A stretch of 64,000 nt of DNA, from contig NC_088301.1 in assembly GCF_032854445.1 (NCBI RefSeq), positions 52,005,187 to 52,069,186 of the forward strand, read 5' to 3'. Origin of the DNA: Liolophura sinensis. Its lineage: Eukaryota > Mollusca > Polyplacophora > Chitonida > Chitonidae. Numbering within the stretch: the stretch's first letter is position 1; each line of letters starts with the position of its first letter. Positions 1 through 13,600 of this stretch are shown here, in pieces. The notes beneath the pieces are model-generated. The model was not told the DNA's origin. It did no database searches and saw only the letters and a program-made list of their open reading frames with translations. Both the position numbers and the translations under genes were made by a program.

Positions 1-649
1 ACTAGGCAGTTCAAGCTCATGTAATTGTCCAATTACCCTCAATGTCCAGTACGTAGATATGTATTTATGAAATAGGGTGATGTTAAACACTTTGGTTGAT
101 TACAAATTTCTGGCTGTCATAATTTTTGATTGATAGGCCATTGAAATTCAGTAAATTTAAAACCCCTAAAATTGATTATTTCCTTGTATCTAAAAAAGCA
201 AAGCAAAAGCAAATTCAGAATCGCCATAGAAAGAAAAAATTCAAAACTTCTGTTAAGTCAGGTATTTGACAAGTGGTGAGCTTTGAATAGTTGTCCAGCT
301 TGGAAACCTAATTAGGTGTTGGTTCAGTTCCATGTTTTAATCTGGTATATTCCAGATTTCCACTAGTGCTCCAATCTTTTAAGACCTCAGTTGCAATAAG
401 TGAGAAAGTAAGAAAGTTAGCCACTTACTTGCCAAAGATTGGTAGTTTAATTTTATTTTTGTCAGGCTATATGGTTTTCAACTCTATAATTTATAAAGTG
501 ACTGTTGTGAGAGCTAGTTCTGTTGTGCAATAGAACCATTTTTTTAAATTACGACATTAAAATCCAATGAAATAGATAAATAATATCCGGGTATTGTACA
601 TAAAGCATAGACTGATAAAGTACATGTAAGCTTTTGGTTTGTATTTCAG
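1..649. other. ING3 upstream intron
   Basis: AT-rich sequence ending in the GTATTTCAG acceptor of the exon at 650. No coding exon or repeat was recognised, so the N-terminal ING3 exon lies further left. Confidence 0.7.
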
Positions 650-3600
650 ATGCTGTTGACAGTCTAGATGATAGAGTTAAAACATTTTTCAAAAAGTGTT
701 TACAACCAAACATTAAAACAGAGATGAGGCAAGATGAATTTGAAGCCATTAAAAAGGTTTGTTTCAATTGAGCTATATGTCATTTTTTTATGCTTACCCA
801 TATAATGTTCCACTGTTAATCATAGTGTTCCACTGTTAATCAGGGCCTGGTACATTAATTATTAAACCCATCATGTCATTGGTTGATGTATATATTTATG
901 TTTTAATTATTACTTCACTACAGTGTATTTGGTTCACATGAAAAACAATTATGAATGCACCTATTGTGTAGCAATTGTGCTCTTAAATTTGATCATCTTG
1001 AACAATATGTGCTGCTAGTATTGTAATATGAACATTATATACTATTAATCAAAACCTTTTCCCAGATATTTATAGCTTATGTTCTTATGTTCAGACAAAG
1101 GTTCTGCTAACTGTTTTTTAAATCCCCGAAAAATAAATGAAATAATTTGTTTGTTTTTACACTGTTACAGGATTATTATAAAGCTTTAGAAGATGCAGAT
1201 GAAAAAGTTCAATTAGGAAATCAAATATATGAAATGGTGAGTACATATACTTATCAGTTATGCTTGCTATGTCTCAACCCATGAAAGCTGAATAAGTGAA
1301 TATCAGGAAAACAAAAATAAAAGATCAAATATTTTCAATATTTTATTATGCATAAAAATGTAGTTTGTAGAAGAGATATACATGTTCTTTTTGCTGGTGT
1401 ATTCTCATAATTTTTGCGAAGATTCAATGTAAAATGTCATAATTAAAACCATTTTAATTCAGTTTTTCTGAACTATGGCAAAAGTGTGTATTGAACATTA
1501 TGTTAAACCTGTTTCTTTGTAGGTTGAAAGGCATTTAAGAAAACTAGACCAAGAGCTGTCAAAATTTAAGATGGAATTAGAAGCAGACAATGCAGGAATT
1601 ACAGAAGTTTTAGAAAAGAGTAAGTTTTATAAATATTCCCTTTTGGATTATTTTGAATGCCACTGTGTGTTTTTTATTTAACAACAGGAGTTGACTGATT
1701 TAATATGTTTGCCTTCCAATCGATAGGACCCATGAGGTAAGGGCTCAAACCCTTCCTTAATCAGGGAGGTTTCCCCCTCTATCTGTTTGTGGCATTTCAT
1801 AGACAATAAACGATAAAAGAGGCTTGGGGGAGGGGGGGGGGGGGGTGCGTTTGCGCAGTTGTTAGTTGTGAACATGTTTTTCACCACTGTGGTGTGCATA
1901 TCTATATGTCAGAAATGGAATAGTTGGCCAGTATCTTGCCAAAGATTGTTTTTTTACAATCTGTACTCTGGTTTCCTCCACCCTGAGAAGTGATCACCAT
2001 CATAAAATTCTGAATAGGGCAATAAACAAGAATGAAATAAATAAGTAAGTAAATATTGAGCAAGATACACCTGTAGACTGGACCAAAATTGTATGAAGAT
2101 AATACCTCCCAATTTTAAGTAAGTTCTGCTGTTAGGCTACCATAGGTAAAACGTACCAAAACTGATTTATGGTTTGAGTTGCCATAAATTAAAATCTTAA
2201 ATTTTATTAAATAATAAAATTTTATTATTTGTAAACAAATATTGATTTCTTAACACAGTAGAACTTTTTTATGTACTTTTTTTTTGGTATTTAGATTCTA
2301 TGCCGTTCTTGTTAAAAAGCCCTTACTTCTAACTGTACTGTATAAGTATGCTATGCATTGTTGCCAGTTTGTGAGGTATGTCTTGTGAGATTTCAAAGCC
2401 TGTAGATAATACCGTATAGAACTTCATAACCTGTCTTCGTGGTACCATAATTTTCAGCAAGGACACAAATGAAAACATGTGTTCAATTGAAGGTGGTTTT
2501 CTTCTTGATATTACTGATTTCCTTTATTCATTGTGAACTATTTATAGGATCTCTAGAATTAGACAAGCCATCAACAGTAGGAAATATCAACAAGGCAGAA
2601 AGTAAGTGTTTACAACTTTTAATATTAAGTACATTTACATCTGTAGATGCAATGGGCAAAAGATATATGTAGCTCAGTAAACATGAAATAGCGTCCATTG
2701 ATCTCTAATAATTAGCATAATGTTCACGCTTTGTATGCATTGCATTGATCATCTTTGCAATCTGTAAACATGCATGATTATGCATAATTCTATATATATA
2801 ATGCAACCTGAATTCCAATCCAATCTTGAGCTAACTTGTCCATTGTATCCCTAACTTTTCACAGAACGGAAATACCCCCAACATATGCCACTGTTATCAA
2901 GCCATACGGAGAAAAGGGCTTCTACAGACAAGGTGCTGTCATCCTTAGCCAATGAAGTGGCTCGGGGAACAATCAGTTCAGTTCGTAAAGCAGGATCAGC
3001 AGCAAGCTCACCTGCAATTTCCATGTTCAACTCCGGTTCAGGACCACCTCAGTCAGCTATAAGTTATAGTTTAGGTATGTAAATGGTACATCGATAGTCT
3101 GATATTTCCTGCATCCCTTTGTCTTGATCTCAGTAAGATCCCATTCAGTTCTGAGAACGCTGGATGTTGTGGATCTTTTGGATTAATACATTTCCTCCAT
3201 TGCATGATTTCTAAAAGCATCTGAATTAGCAATTTATCTGCTGATTTCTACAAAATGTCTCTTTGAAATGTGTGCATTGGTGTGTCTCATGCACGTTAGG
3301 GTGACCATTCAGTCAGTATAGCAGACAGAATTCACCAAATAAATGTGTGTAGTAATTTTAGTGTGATTAAGTAATTTAAAGGCTAACATAAAACCTCATA
3401 AACATAACACAAAATGGTGTGGCCTTCCATTTGAGCACCTGTATTTAAAAAAAAACAGATTGTTTGATAAATTGAGAATAACCTTGAAGAAGGATAAATC
3501 AGGTTTAGACTGGAGATGTTCAGATTTGCTAGACATGTAAGTCATTCATTTCATGTGGTTGGCTTGCTTGTGGCCTTGTGACTACATATTTTAGAACACT

Positions 3601-6007
3601 TTCATGTCATATTTCCATGGTGTATTTTTTATTGATTTTTTTTTTGGGCTGAGTACAACAGCTGAAACAGGTTTTTAGCTTGGATGGCACACAGCTACAG
3701 AACTTTCTTGTATTTTATTCAGGTCAACTGGGTGCAGGTAGTAACGCAGCCATAGCTGCAGCAGCTTCACAGGCTATTGCAGCCACACAACAGGTGGGTT
3801 TCACATGTGATATTAAGTACTAATGCTCTTTTTTCCATCACATTACACTTTATATTTATTTCCAGTCTTCTACTTGTTCTTGGACAATTATTTAACATTA
3901 GAGCTTCAATGATGCCATTAAATGTCACCCTCTCTTTTCATTTCTTATTCTTACCACCTTGTAGCATGATCAATATTGTTAAACAATTGGCATGATACAA
4001 ACTGTAATTCGCATCATTCGTGTCCTCTTCATGTGGGAAGATAAATCTTTATGAGTCAGTGAGAAATATGCAGGCTATTGTAGCTGTGGAGATTTAGATC
4101 AGATGTATAAATGCTGATTAGTATTAAATGGCAGTACTAGAGCTGAAACTTCAACATTTGTTGTCATGTGACAGTGGTCTGATTTGCAGATGCAGCAGGG
4201 GAGAAGAACACCCAGTATGAGGGCAAGCTACGATGTGATGGCAAGAACAGCAGATATAGCGAAGGAGATGACCTTCGGTCGTGGTTCACCATATGCCACT
4301 CCGTCCACACCAGCTGCTGCTGCCCCAGTTGACAACACTCCACGATCACAGAGAAATAAAAAGTAAGCCCTTCTTTAGTTACCAGCAAAATTAAAGGAAA
4401 TTTTTGATCTTTGAAATGTGCTCTAATATTTTGATGAATTTATCTGTTACAAGAAATGATGAGATTTTCCACTAAGGTACTAGGATAATATAACAACCTC
4501 TACTGTCTATATGCAAATCAAAGAAAGAAACGTTTTGCCTTCTCATCACGGTTTCTGTTCCATAAACATAGAGCCCTTGTGGTCATACTGGGCAAGTATT
4601 GGCAGTCAGCAAAGTTTTTTATTTATTAAAATTTTTATGAATGTGTATTGGTTATAAATGCCTGCGTTGTATGATGAATTTATTGTGTAGTAGTCTGTGA
4701 TATATGTGCATCATGTCACTTTTCTATATTTTGCCAGACAAACCTTAAAAGCATCTGCAGCAGCTGCCAATGCAATACAACAGCAAAAAGAGTTGCAACA
4801 ACAACTGCAAACGCCACCACAGCCTCAACCACCTGCAGCAGCTCCAGCTTCTGTAGCTTTGGTCGAAAGTGTGGAGGAAGTAGTAGAGCCTCAGATAGTG
4901 GATGAAAATGGACAAGCAGTGGACTGGCAGTATGATCCAAACGAGCCTCGCTATTGTCTATGTAATCAAGTGTCCTATGGTGATATGGTCGGCTGTGATA
5001 ATGATGATGTGAGTGTTAATCATAACTTTCTTTTGGTTTCAGTGGAAATAATTTATAATCACACTATTTTATTGTTTTTTTTTTTTGGTATTTTATTTAT
5101 TTACTTAAATGATTTCCATGACCATGATGATAGTGCTCAGGGCTGTTGGGGGGGAGCAACCGTATCTCGCCTTCCTGTAGGTGCTTCCCAGACAAAAAAG
5201 CAGTGGATGAACCAACTTGAGCTAGGCTGGATTTGAACCTCTAACCGTTTAATGGCGAGGACACTACTTACAAAAGCTATGAATTCCCTTGGTCTGCAGG
5301 TGATCTTTGTCCTCCCAAAATAATTCAAAGTTTTGTACTAGTAAAATAATGCCATCACCTATACAAGGGATAATTGATATAGGACAATACAGGATATCTG
5401 GTTTTCAGTTTTAAATGCATTGCATTGTAATGGTATAATTCAAAGACCAACTCTTCAAGATAACATATTTGGCAAAACTTTCAGTTGCTGGGACATATGA
5501 AGGTTTAGACCTGGTCTTGTACAATGAATTTTTCAGATTCTGCTTTGTAGATTTGCTAACAGTAAGCTGTCTATGATGAATCTTGTGTGCTCATTTGCAC
5601 AGTCTTAACATTAATTAAAGACAACTTGTCTTTCACCAAGATGGTATGCATATCTGTACGGCAAAAATTTCATCAATAATTTGTGTATGCCAGTTTGTTC
5701 CTCCACATATGGTACAGGTGAAAAATTCTTTAGTATGTCAACAATCGAATGTTTTGATGTCTTATTCAGGTAGTTGCATAAATGTTGTGGTTTCCCTAAA
5801 AAAAAAAACAAAAACAAACCCATAATATAATTTCAATCATGCTATAAGTGAATTATTCTAGAATAAAGCTTAAACATCATCTGTTTGTGTTTTCAGTGTC
5901 CAATTGAGTGGTTTCACTACGGCTGTGTAGGGTTAGCTCAAGCACCAAAGGGAAAATGGTACTGTCCACAATGCACAGCTGCCATGAAACGACGAGGTCG
6001 AAGGTGA
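650..6007 (+). CDS. ING3: ING3, inhibitor of growth protein 3 (5' end outside window)
   Basis: Subunit of the NuA4/TIP60 histone acetyltransferase complex; its PHD finger reads H3K4 methylation (family knowledge). Exons read from splice sites with phases that all agree: 650-756, 1171-1236, 1523-1619, 2548-2601, 2865-3074, 3723-3793, 4190-4362, 4738-5008, 5897-6007 (TGA). The first three exons give the coiled ING N-terminal domain, including [18 protein letters not shown] and [14 protein letters not shown], very close to vertebrate ING3. The middle is low-complexity and Ala/Gln/Pro rich. The last two exons give a C4HC3 PHD finger starting [18 protein letters not shown] and ending [19 protein letters not shown]. 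The exon for the first roughly 30 residues, with the start codon, lies left of the window. It converges on the selenophosphate synthetase gene to its right. Confidence 0.95.
5085..5275 (-). mobile_element. tRNA-derived repeat with intact B box
   Basis: The minus strand reads GAGGTTCAAATCCAG at 5242-5228, a near-perfect polymerase III B box, but no tRNA cloverleaf can be drawn. It sits in the last intron of ING3. Element borders are approximate. Confidence 0.45.
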
Positions 6008-7217
6008 TAGGGGATTCTCCCTAAACTGGCAGGGTGAATCTGACCACAGACAAATCAGTAAACGTGATATTTGCATAACACTGCAAAATATGCTCATTCG
6101 TGAGGAAAATTAACACTTTGTTGTAGTGTATAGCAAGATCTGGAATTCCCACGTTGTGCTGCAGTATAATGGTACACATGATTTCCTACTGCATTCTCTA
6201 AACTCCGTACTGCATTGTGACTGTAATGGCGCTCTCTGGATTTCCTACTGAAAGGAGTGAAATGGGACACTATGGATTTCCAACAATGTGGAATGGAATA
6301 GGACATTGACTGGACTCGTTATCAGAAGTGTAATGGCTATCTTACTCTGTGCCTAGTAAGATCAAATTTCACACAGAATGGAGTGTAATTGGACTATTTG
6401 CTATTGCATGTAGAGTAATCACACACTTGCTGACATCTTACTCCCTTGATTTTCTATAGCACGGAGCAAGAAGACTTTTGCTGAATTTATTACTGAATGG
6501 GTGGAAAGAGACGCCTGATTTGTTAATGCATGGGGTATAACGGGATACTTGCTGAATTTTAATTTTTGAAAAAATTGTTTGATTTTATGTGCAATATTTA
6601 AAATGTTTTTAATTGAAGAAGTGACTGGTTTAATGATTGGCTGAGAGCAGAGTGCCACATTCCAATGTTGTTTTGGTTTTTAAAGCAGGTGAGAATCAGA
6701 TGGTACTATGTACCGATGTAAAAAAGTTTTGTTTGCTACTGAAGATAGCAAGATCAGCTGAAACTATGGTGCTTTAATAATACTTTAAGAACACTGCTTT
6801 TCAAAAAACTTTGATCTTATTTACCCTTGTCTTTTTTTGTTTTACTTTCTTATGGAGGTGAATATTAAGTGATACTTTAATTCTTCAGGTAGAGCGCCAG
6901 TTTCAACGTGCGTCTACAGTGTATACAGGTACACAAACAAATGATAAATGAATGTATTCGATACAGTGGATTTACAGTCAGTGATAGTGACAGGAAGGTA
7001 AATTATCTCTGCAATTGTTTTTCTTTTCACAAATCAGATTCTCACTTTCACTTTAGGGACTATGACATCGCCAATTTATTAGTGTACCCCAATTATTTCT
7101 CAAGTCTTGTAAATGCGAGTCCTGTGTCTGACAAGCTCCCAAGAAGAGCAAACTTATAACTGAAATGACCTTATTTTAAGAAAATGAAATCTTACAATAA
7201 TTCAAGCAGTAAATTAG
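6008..7217. other. Convergent 3' UTR region between ING3 and the Sec-form gene
   Basis: Holds the ING3 3' UTR. No further gene is seen. The ING3 polyadenylation site could not be fixed. Confidence 0.5.
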
Positions 7218-7223
7218 TTTATT
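7218..7223 (-). terminator. Poly(A) signal AATAAA of the Sec-form gene
   Basis: The minus strand reads AATAAA about 450 nt past the TAG stop and about 90 nt past the SECIS candidate. This puts the SECIS inside the predicted 3' UTR. Position only; no transcript evidence. Confidence 0.45.
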
Positions 7224-7302
7224 TATATCCTAGCGTATGATAAAAAATGAATGCTGTTGGTTGTTATGAGGAGGATACATCGGGTTCATCACCTGAAAAT
7301 AC

Positions 7303-7371
7303 TCAAATGACATCATCCACAGAGGTCAGGGTTCATCAAAAGAACTTGACTGACCCTGCTTCATTCAGAAC
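7303..7371 (-). promoter_or_regulatory. Candidate SECIS element in the 3' UTR of the Sec-form gene
   Basis: About 300 nt past the TAG stop on the minus strand. Reading 5' to 3' on minus: the ATGA quartet (7364-7361), 13 nt, then the unpaired AA (7347-7346). The arm CAGGGTCAG (from 7358) pairs with CTGACC-T-CTG (7329-7320, one bulged base), followed by GGATGAT (7318-7312) for the opposite GA side. The ATGA-to-AA spacing fits the known SECIS rule. An alternative register (CAGGGT with ACCCTG) competes. A perfect 13-bp inverted repeat (7388-7400 and 7257-7269) encloses the hairpin. A minus-strand AATAAA (7223-7218) lies just beyond. Folding was done by eye only. Confidence 0.6.
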
Positions 7372-7667
7372 TATGCTGGTAACGTCATCATAACAACCAA
7401 TCAGGTGTTGCCATTGTCTGTCTCATCTACAAAACGTGCTCAAAGCTTTGTAATGAAACAGCATATGGAGAACACCACTCAGTGAGGCAATAACACCTTT
7501 GTAGAGAATGACACTGCAAACAGGTTTTATAGGAAATTTGTACTAAACAGAAATCAAATTCCTCTGATTTCTCTGCCTTCAGAAGACACAGAATCCATCA
7601 CTGTGTATACATAAAATATATTAAAGAGTTGCAGTCAATATGAATATGCATTTAGTGCATAAATTAG

Positions 7668-10600
7668 CTACCAGAGCTCTCCGTCTTTATCCTTAGCAGG
7701 CACTTCAATTACTCGTGGCTTGTCAATAATCCGAGCTGTCCGGTTTCCCTTTTCCACAATTCCAATAATCCAGGCCTGATAGCCCTCCTGTTTCTCAATG
7801 TCTTTACAGAATGCAGCAGCTTGTTCCCGGGGAAGGGCAATCAGCAATCCACCTGAGGCACAAATAGTCACATACACCTTTACTACCTAAATATTGTGTT
7901 CTTAATAGGACTTAACACATCACATGAAGTCTTTACAAACACCATTGTATGAAATAAATTTTCATCACCTCTGGTGTCACAACATTTGGAAACAATGTTG
8001 ACAAATACTGGAAAGGTCAAATAGGCTTTGACCACAGAAAGCAGAGGTTTCAAATTATCCATCACACTGATAAAAGTATTCGTGTATTTGAATTGCAAGC
8101 AAATCCGTATATAAAATTTCCCTTCAAATTAAGCCCAGTAAAATTCAAAGTACTGTGTGGAGTAATATAAAATCTTGCATAATCATGGTGTTGGAATATA
8201 CAAATAAAGGCATGTAATGTGGCTTTATATTGTCCAACAATTCTCATTGAGGTCCCTATCCTAGAGGTGACAAATCAAATTTTACAAAAGAATCTATTCC
8301 TGAATTTTGGTAAGGGATTGGCAGATGCACGACTATTCCAACGAGGCTATACCTGAGCTTATATGCAAAAAATTCATATTTGAAATGAGATTTTCCACAG
8401 CTCAAATTATTGCTTTTTGGAAAGTATCAGACTGGTATTAATATATGTATGTATTTTTGGGGTTTAACATTGTACTTAACAACTTTTCAGTTTGTGTACA
8501 TATATTGTGCCTTTTTGTGGAAAGGCGATTCCATGGCACCAAAGTGCAGCCACCACTGAAGTATCATGCCAAAGACACCAGACATGACACAGGACCTAGT
8601 CACATTATACTGACACCGGGTCAAACAGTCTTGTTTCCTTGCTCTAACCTCTCAGTGATGAACATGATGGTAGTCTACAATGTGACACAGCCTGTGTAGT
8701 TAACACAAAGGTATACAACTTACATTACATTACTAACCATGTCAGAACTCGGGCATTTCCCTTTGTTCTCTTAAGTCATGGTCCAAATTTGCCTTACCTA
8801 CTACTACAGAATATTATGGTAAATATTTTTTACAGATGAAAGTGAACTATCAACTTTTTTTTTTAGAGAACTTCATAATTTTATAAAACATTTGATGGAA
8901 GCATTATCAAATTGTATTGTCAATATCTGGCTGACCTCAGAGGTAACAACTTGGAATGGATCTGAACCCATGACCAACACATTCCTAATCTCATCTGCAC
9001 TGTTATCACTTGGTTTGGTTGTAGATAAGCAGTACATACAGTAAGTACAACCAGTGCATTCTACAATGTCATACAATATTATGCCACCTTCACTAAGGAA
9101 ATACTAACCTGATGTTTCTGCAGAGTGGCCTTGAATAAGTTTGAACATGCTTCCACATGCTTTATCGATGGATGACATCTTAGCTATAATAGGCAGGTTG
9201 TGAATCACAAAACTGACTTCATTCTTCTGAACTTTTGCCAGGTTGGATGCATGGCCTAACAAACCAAACCCTGTGACATCTGTTGCTCCATGGGCATTGT
9301 ATTTATGCATCAGCCGAGCAGCTTATGAAAGAAAGATTAAACTTGGTAAAACAAAAACTTACAACTTCAAAAAATATATGTATGGACAGCTTTATAATGT
9401 AATATAACTTCAGGGATCTATCCGTAGCTGGGCAAGATGTTACACAAGCTTTCACACAGTACAACGCACTCCTACTTAAGACAAAATCTCAAATCAAATG
9501 TACAAAAATATATCGGGTCACAAATTTTTAACATTTGTTCACTGTGGCTTGTGGCTCCACCAACAAGCTTAGCCAAAGTCAGATGCCTACTCTAGAAAAA
9601 CTGAAAAGTCATGTATTTGAAGTTTCATTATTTTGACAAAACTTCATTTGTCTTCTTCAAGATACATCTGCTGGTACACAACAGTGCTAGTTAACTACTG
9701 GTACCTCACTGCTCTACAAACACAACTATGCAGAAATTGTGACTACTGGAGTTACAGAAAAGAACAACAGAGATCACTGCTTGAACAGTTTTGTTTTAAG
9801 CCTGGATCTCCTAGCACTCGCGATGATTTATTACTGGCAGCACACGGAGGGTAGGCATCAATGACACTGAAACTAGTTAAACTTTTCTGGACACCGCTGG
9901 GTAAACTTTACAAACTCAACTACCAGGTGCATCAGGATTTAGTGGATTGTTTCTCATTGGAAAAAATGTTTTAAATGTTGAAGCTTCATTACCCATTCTG
10001 TTGAGTCTGCACATGCTGTTACATGCTCTGTGGTAGGCTTTTTTGACATCATCTTCAGTGACAACCAGCTTGATGCGGTTCCACCGTTCAGGATCCTCCA
10101 GCCATTGATATGCATTGACTACAACTTGAGTTCCTAAAGGTTTGGTCAGTATTAGAACATCGCCAACAACAGCATTCTCAGGCCTGAAAACAAACAACAA
10201 AGAATCATGGACATTAAGCTATATGGACAAAACACAAACGCTAGATTAATACCACATTCACATTTTTCACCTATGGGTACAAATAAGACCTATCACTCTA
10301 ACTTGTGTGCTATAAAACCTATGGCCTCATGACCATTCATTACCTTGGCAATGCAGACCATCGGGGGACCAGTGTATTTTTGAGAGACAAACACACCTGA
10401 CCCAGTGAACTTTTTTTTCTGCTTATTTTGACAACATGTTCACAGATGACGTCAATGAACACTTCCTAAATCTTAACAGTTCATAAGCTGATAGGGTAAA
10501 CAAAAAACAGATGTGAGACATGGAGAGACAAAAGAGTATCTTTCAGAAATAGTACATGGTACATTTATCCGAACCATCAGAAGCCATGAACAATTAACAA

Positions 10601-13600
10601 TGACCAGGGAGTGCTACGGGGGCATCCCATCAGTGGTGTTTACAACAGGCTAAAGAAAAACTTGAGCAACCATGGTAACCAAGACACCAATACAAATGTG
10701 ATATCTATATGTTACTTAATTTACATGCCTACCCAATATGCCATTACATAACAATACCAGCAGTCCATACAGACTCCAGAGTAATTGACAGGGTTCGTTC
10801 AATCCACACCATTAACACTAACTGACTAACTACATGCTACACTGTATGTATGTGACATTATTGTACACCTGGTAAACAATAAAAATACAATAGCTGACAG
10901 CCTGTAATTGTTACAACCTGCATATTACCCATGTAGATCTTTGTAACTACACAGCCTGTGACTTTCATAATCTCAATTACACCTTATATTATACGAGTCT
11001 TACATGCATGAATAACCCTGCCTATGTAACTATTAACTGTTTTATGTTTTATAACTTTGAAAGTTAACATGAAAAAAAAAAACTAATTCAAAATTAGCTA
11101 GCTTACACACGTTTTAACGTAACTATCAAAAACATGATATTTGACTTAGTGGTCAGATCTCAATAGAACACCACATAACACAACAATGCACTGCACACTC
11201 AGTAATTTGAACAATGCTGCCATTTACCTGACTGCAGAAACGAACAAAATAATTCACATCACTGATGTTTTGACATGGCCCTTAAGTAACTATACATACA
11301 TTCCAGCATATTCGTAAATGTGTATCTTCACTAAAAGTTATTTTTCTATAATGACACCAGGCAGCACAATAACAATCACTGCCACAAGTCTTGTTACAGG
11401 GATTCTAAATGTTTACAACCTGTCACACTGAACGCATTTACAGTTAAAAATAATGAACGAAGGATATCTTCACACAGACAGTCTGTCACTGTGTAACTTT
11501 ACAGTTTATGTTGGGGTATTAAATCAGTAACCTAAGATCTGCATTTACATAAAACTTAAATATGTACTGTTACGTTCACATCAAGGGAATTAACTCGTAC
11601 ATTATGTTCTTGTTACACCTGAATTGAAAACTAAAATATCGTCTCTAATAAACATTTTTCATTCGAAATTGCCACGTCAACTCTGCCTGAGATGACTAAG
11701 TAACAATATAGACATGATCTGTCGTATGAATGGCGAAAATACTACCAAAATGGTGTCTAACTTACACTTGTGAGCAGCCAAAACAAAATGCGCAAGGGAA
11801 GTAAAACATTTCTACATTAGGCGACAAAAACGAGTCAACCAACGGAGGTTACTCTAAACTGACCTGTCAGATTTGGTAGCATGTCTACCAACAAGCTCAT
11901 CTGAAAGACTCGAGTGCATTTACCTTAAAGTAAACTTACCGGTAATCTAAAATACGAAGTGAGGTTCATCAGCCCGAAAACTGAATACCATAAGTAACAA
12001 TGCTTTCAGTAATCTTTTTATATTATTTTAAAGAGTGTTAAAGGCATTCGGATGTTTGAATGGTGGGCTTTACAGACCATTCTGGCTGTGTGTAGGAACC
12101 CTGAAGTCTTATTAAGTTATTTCATGTATGTTCACCAGTGGGAAGAAATTTTTTAGAACATTATTTCAATAATGTTTTACTAATGGGTATAGGGTACTAT
12201 TCCAACATTCAATGTCATGTTTTCAGTTGGAAAAACTTTCTGCGACGTCAACATTTCCTTAACGCTGAAAATATGGCCCGTAAAGGCCACCTTAGAATTC
12301 AAACGTTATAATGTCTTTAACTCTCACCAAAAAAAATCTAAAAATATGAATGAAAGTAATTTTATGCATGGTAAATCGTCGATCTTGTGATGCCTACTTA
12401 TATTTTGAGCGCTCTTTTCCATTCCCACTGATTCTAACTCACAAAACTGACGAGGTCAGGAATTTACAAACATGTTTATTATGTTTTACAAATACAAAAG
12501 ATCTGAAATCAGTACATACTATACTTTTTAATACACCATTTACGTTAACACTGATTCTAATAAGCAGGAGGATAAGTCATGAAGTTTGTAATATACAGTA
12601 ATCAAGATGCACAGAGAGCATCAACAATGGAACATCCACTTCACGCCAGTGTTTTACATGTATGCAAAACCTGAGCAAAACCTTATGCACTACATAAAAT
12701 ACTTTTTGAGATACAACCCTCAATGAAACTACAGTAGAGAATGATCCTGAATTGCAGGTTTAAGCAATTAAGTATTGTCTGTAACTTTTTTTTACTGGGG
12801 TATGAACAAAAAAACCACTGTGTCAAAATGTAAATCCACAAAGAGGTTCATTCAAAAGTTTGCACAGCGTTTTTTTGGTTCATACCCCAATGAACTGAAA
12901 AAAGTTAGTCAATCCTTATAACTAAATTAAATCAAGAATTTAAAATATTTGATCCACTAACATGGTGTACAAGCAACTATATCTGTCATAAGGGTGCATT
13001 TGCTCATCCAATGTAAGAATACAATTTTATAAATGAAACGCATAAACAAATGGAACCCTATAAGATTCTTTCATGACGTCACGACCACGGTCAGTCACCA
13101 TCTGGAAGTTTTATCGGCGGCATGCTGAAGTTTGAATGCCCGACTGAATTGTAGAGAAGACTGACACATACAGACGGTGGAAGACATAATTGTTGTGTTT
13201 TGAACAGAAGACAACCAGGTTTGGAGTGACACGAGGGGTGATGGTATAACGGGGAAGGTTGTCCATTGCTTATGCATGCAGTGCTTGTAGCTTCGCGGGC
13301 AGATGAGAAGAGGGGGATTCTCACTAGGCTGAGCAATAAACAGGTTGGCCATCTTCTTCGGATTTGTAGAAAATTTCCTCCTGTATAACTTCGCACGGAA
13401 CTTCCATATTTGCAACCACTTTTAAACATTCTGTGTCACAAATGTAAACCCTTCTAACTCCTTGCTTGAATGCATGTAGCGTGCAGAGAGTATGTAGGTG
13501 GTGTGCATGTTTTGGTGCTTTTTTACTGCATGATGTCGAATGAAACATAAAACTCCCTCGTGCTGTTTATGGATCATGGCAGACCGAAAATCTACATTGT

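Noticed and set aside
4716-4940. Minus-strand open frame over the ING3 Gln/Pro-rich exon
   Set aside because: Shadow of the real plus-strand exon; composition mirrors the CAG/CCA codons.
5228-5242. tRNA gene at the B-box match, and similar ones near 21811, 50380, 59310 and 59700
   Set aside because: Only the B box is convincing; no cloverleaf or full A box can be drawn. They look like tRNA-derived SINE remnants.
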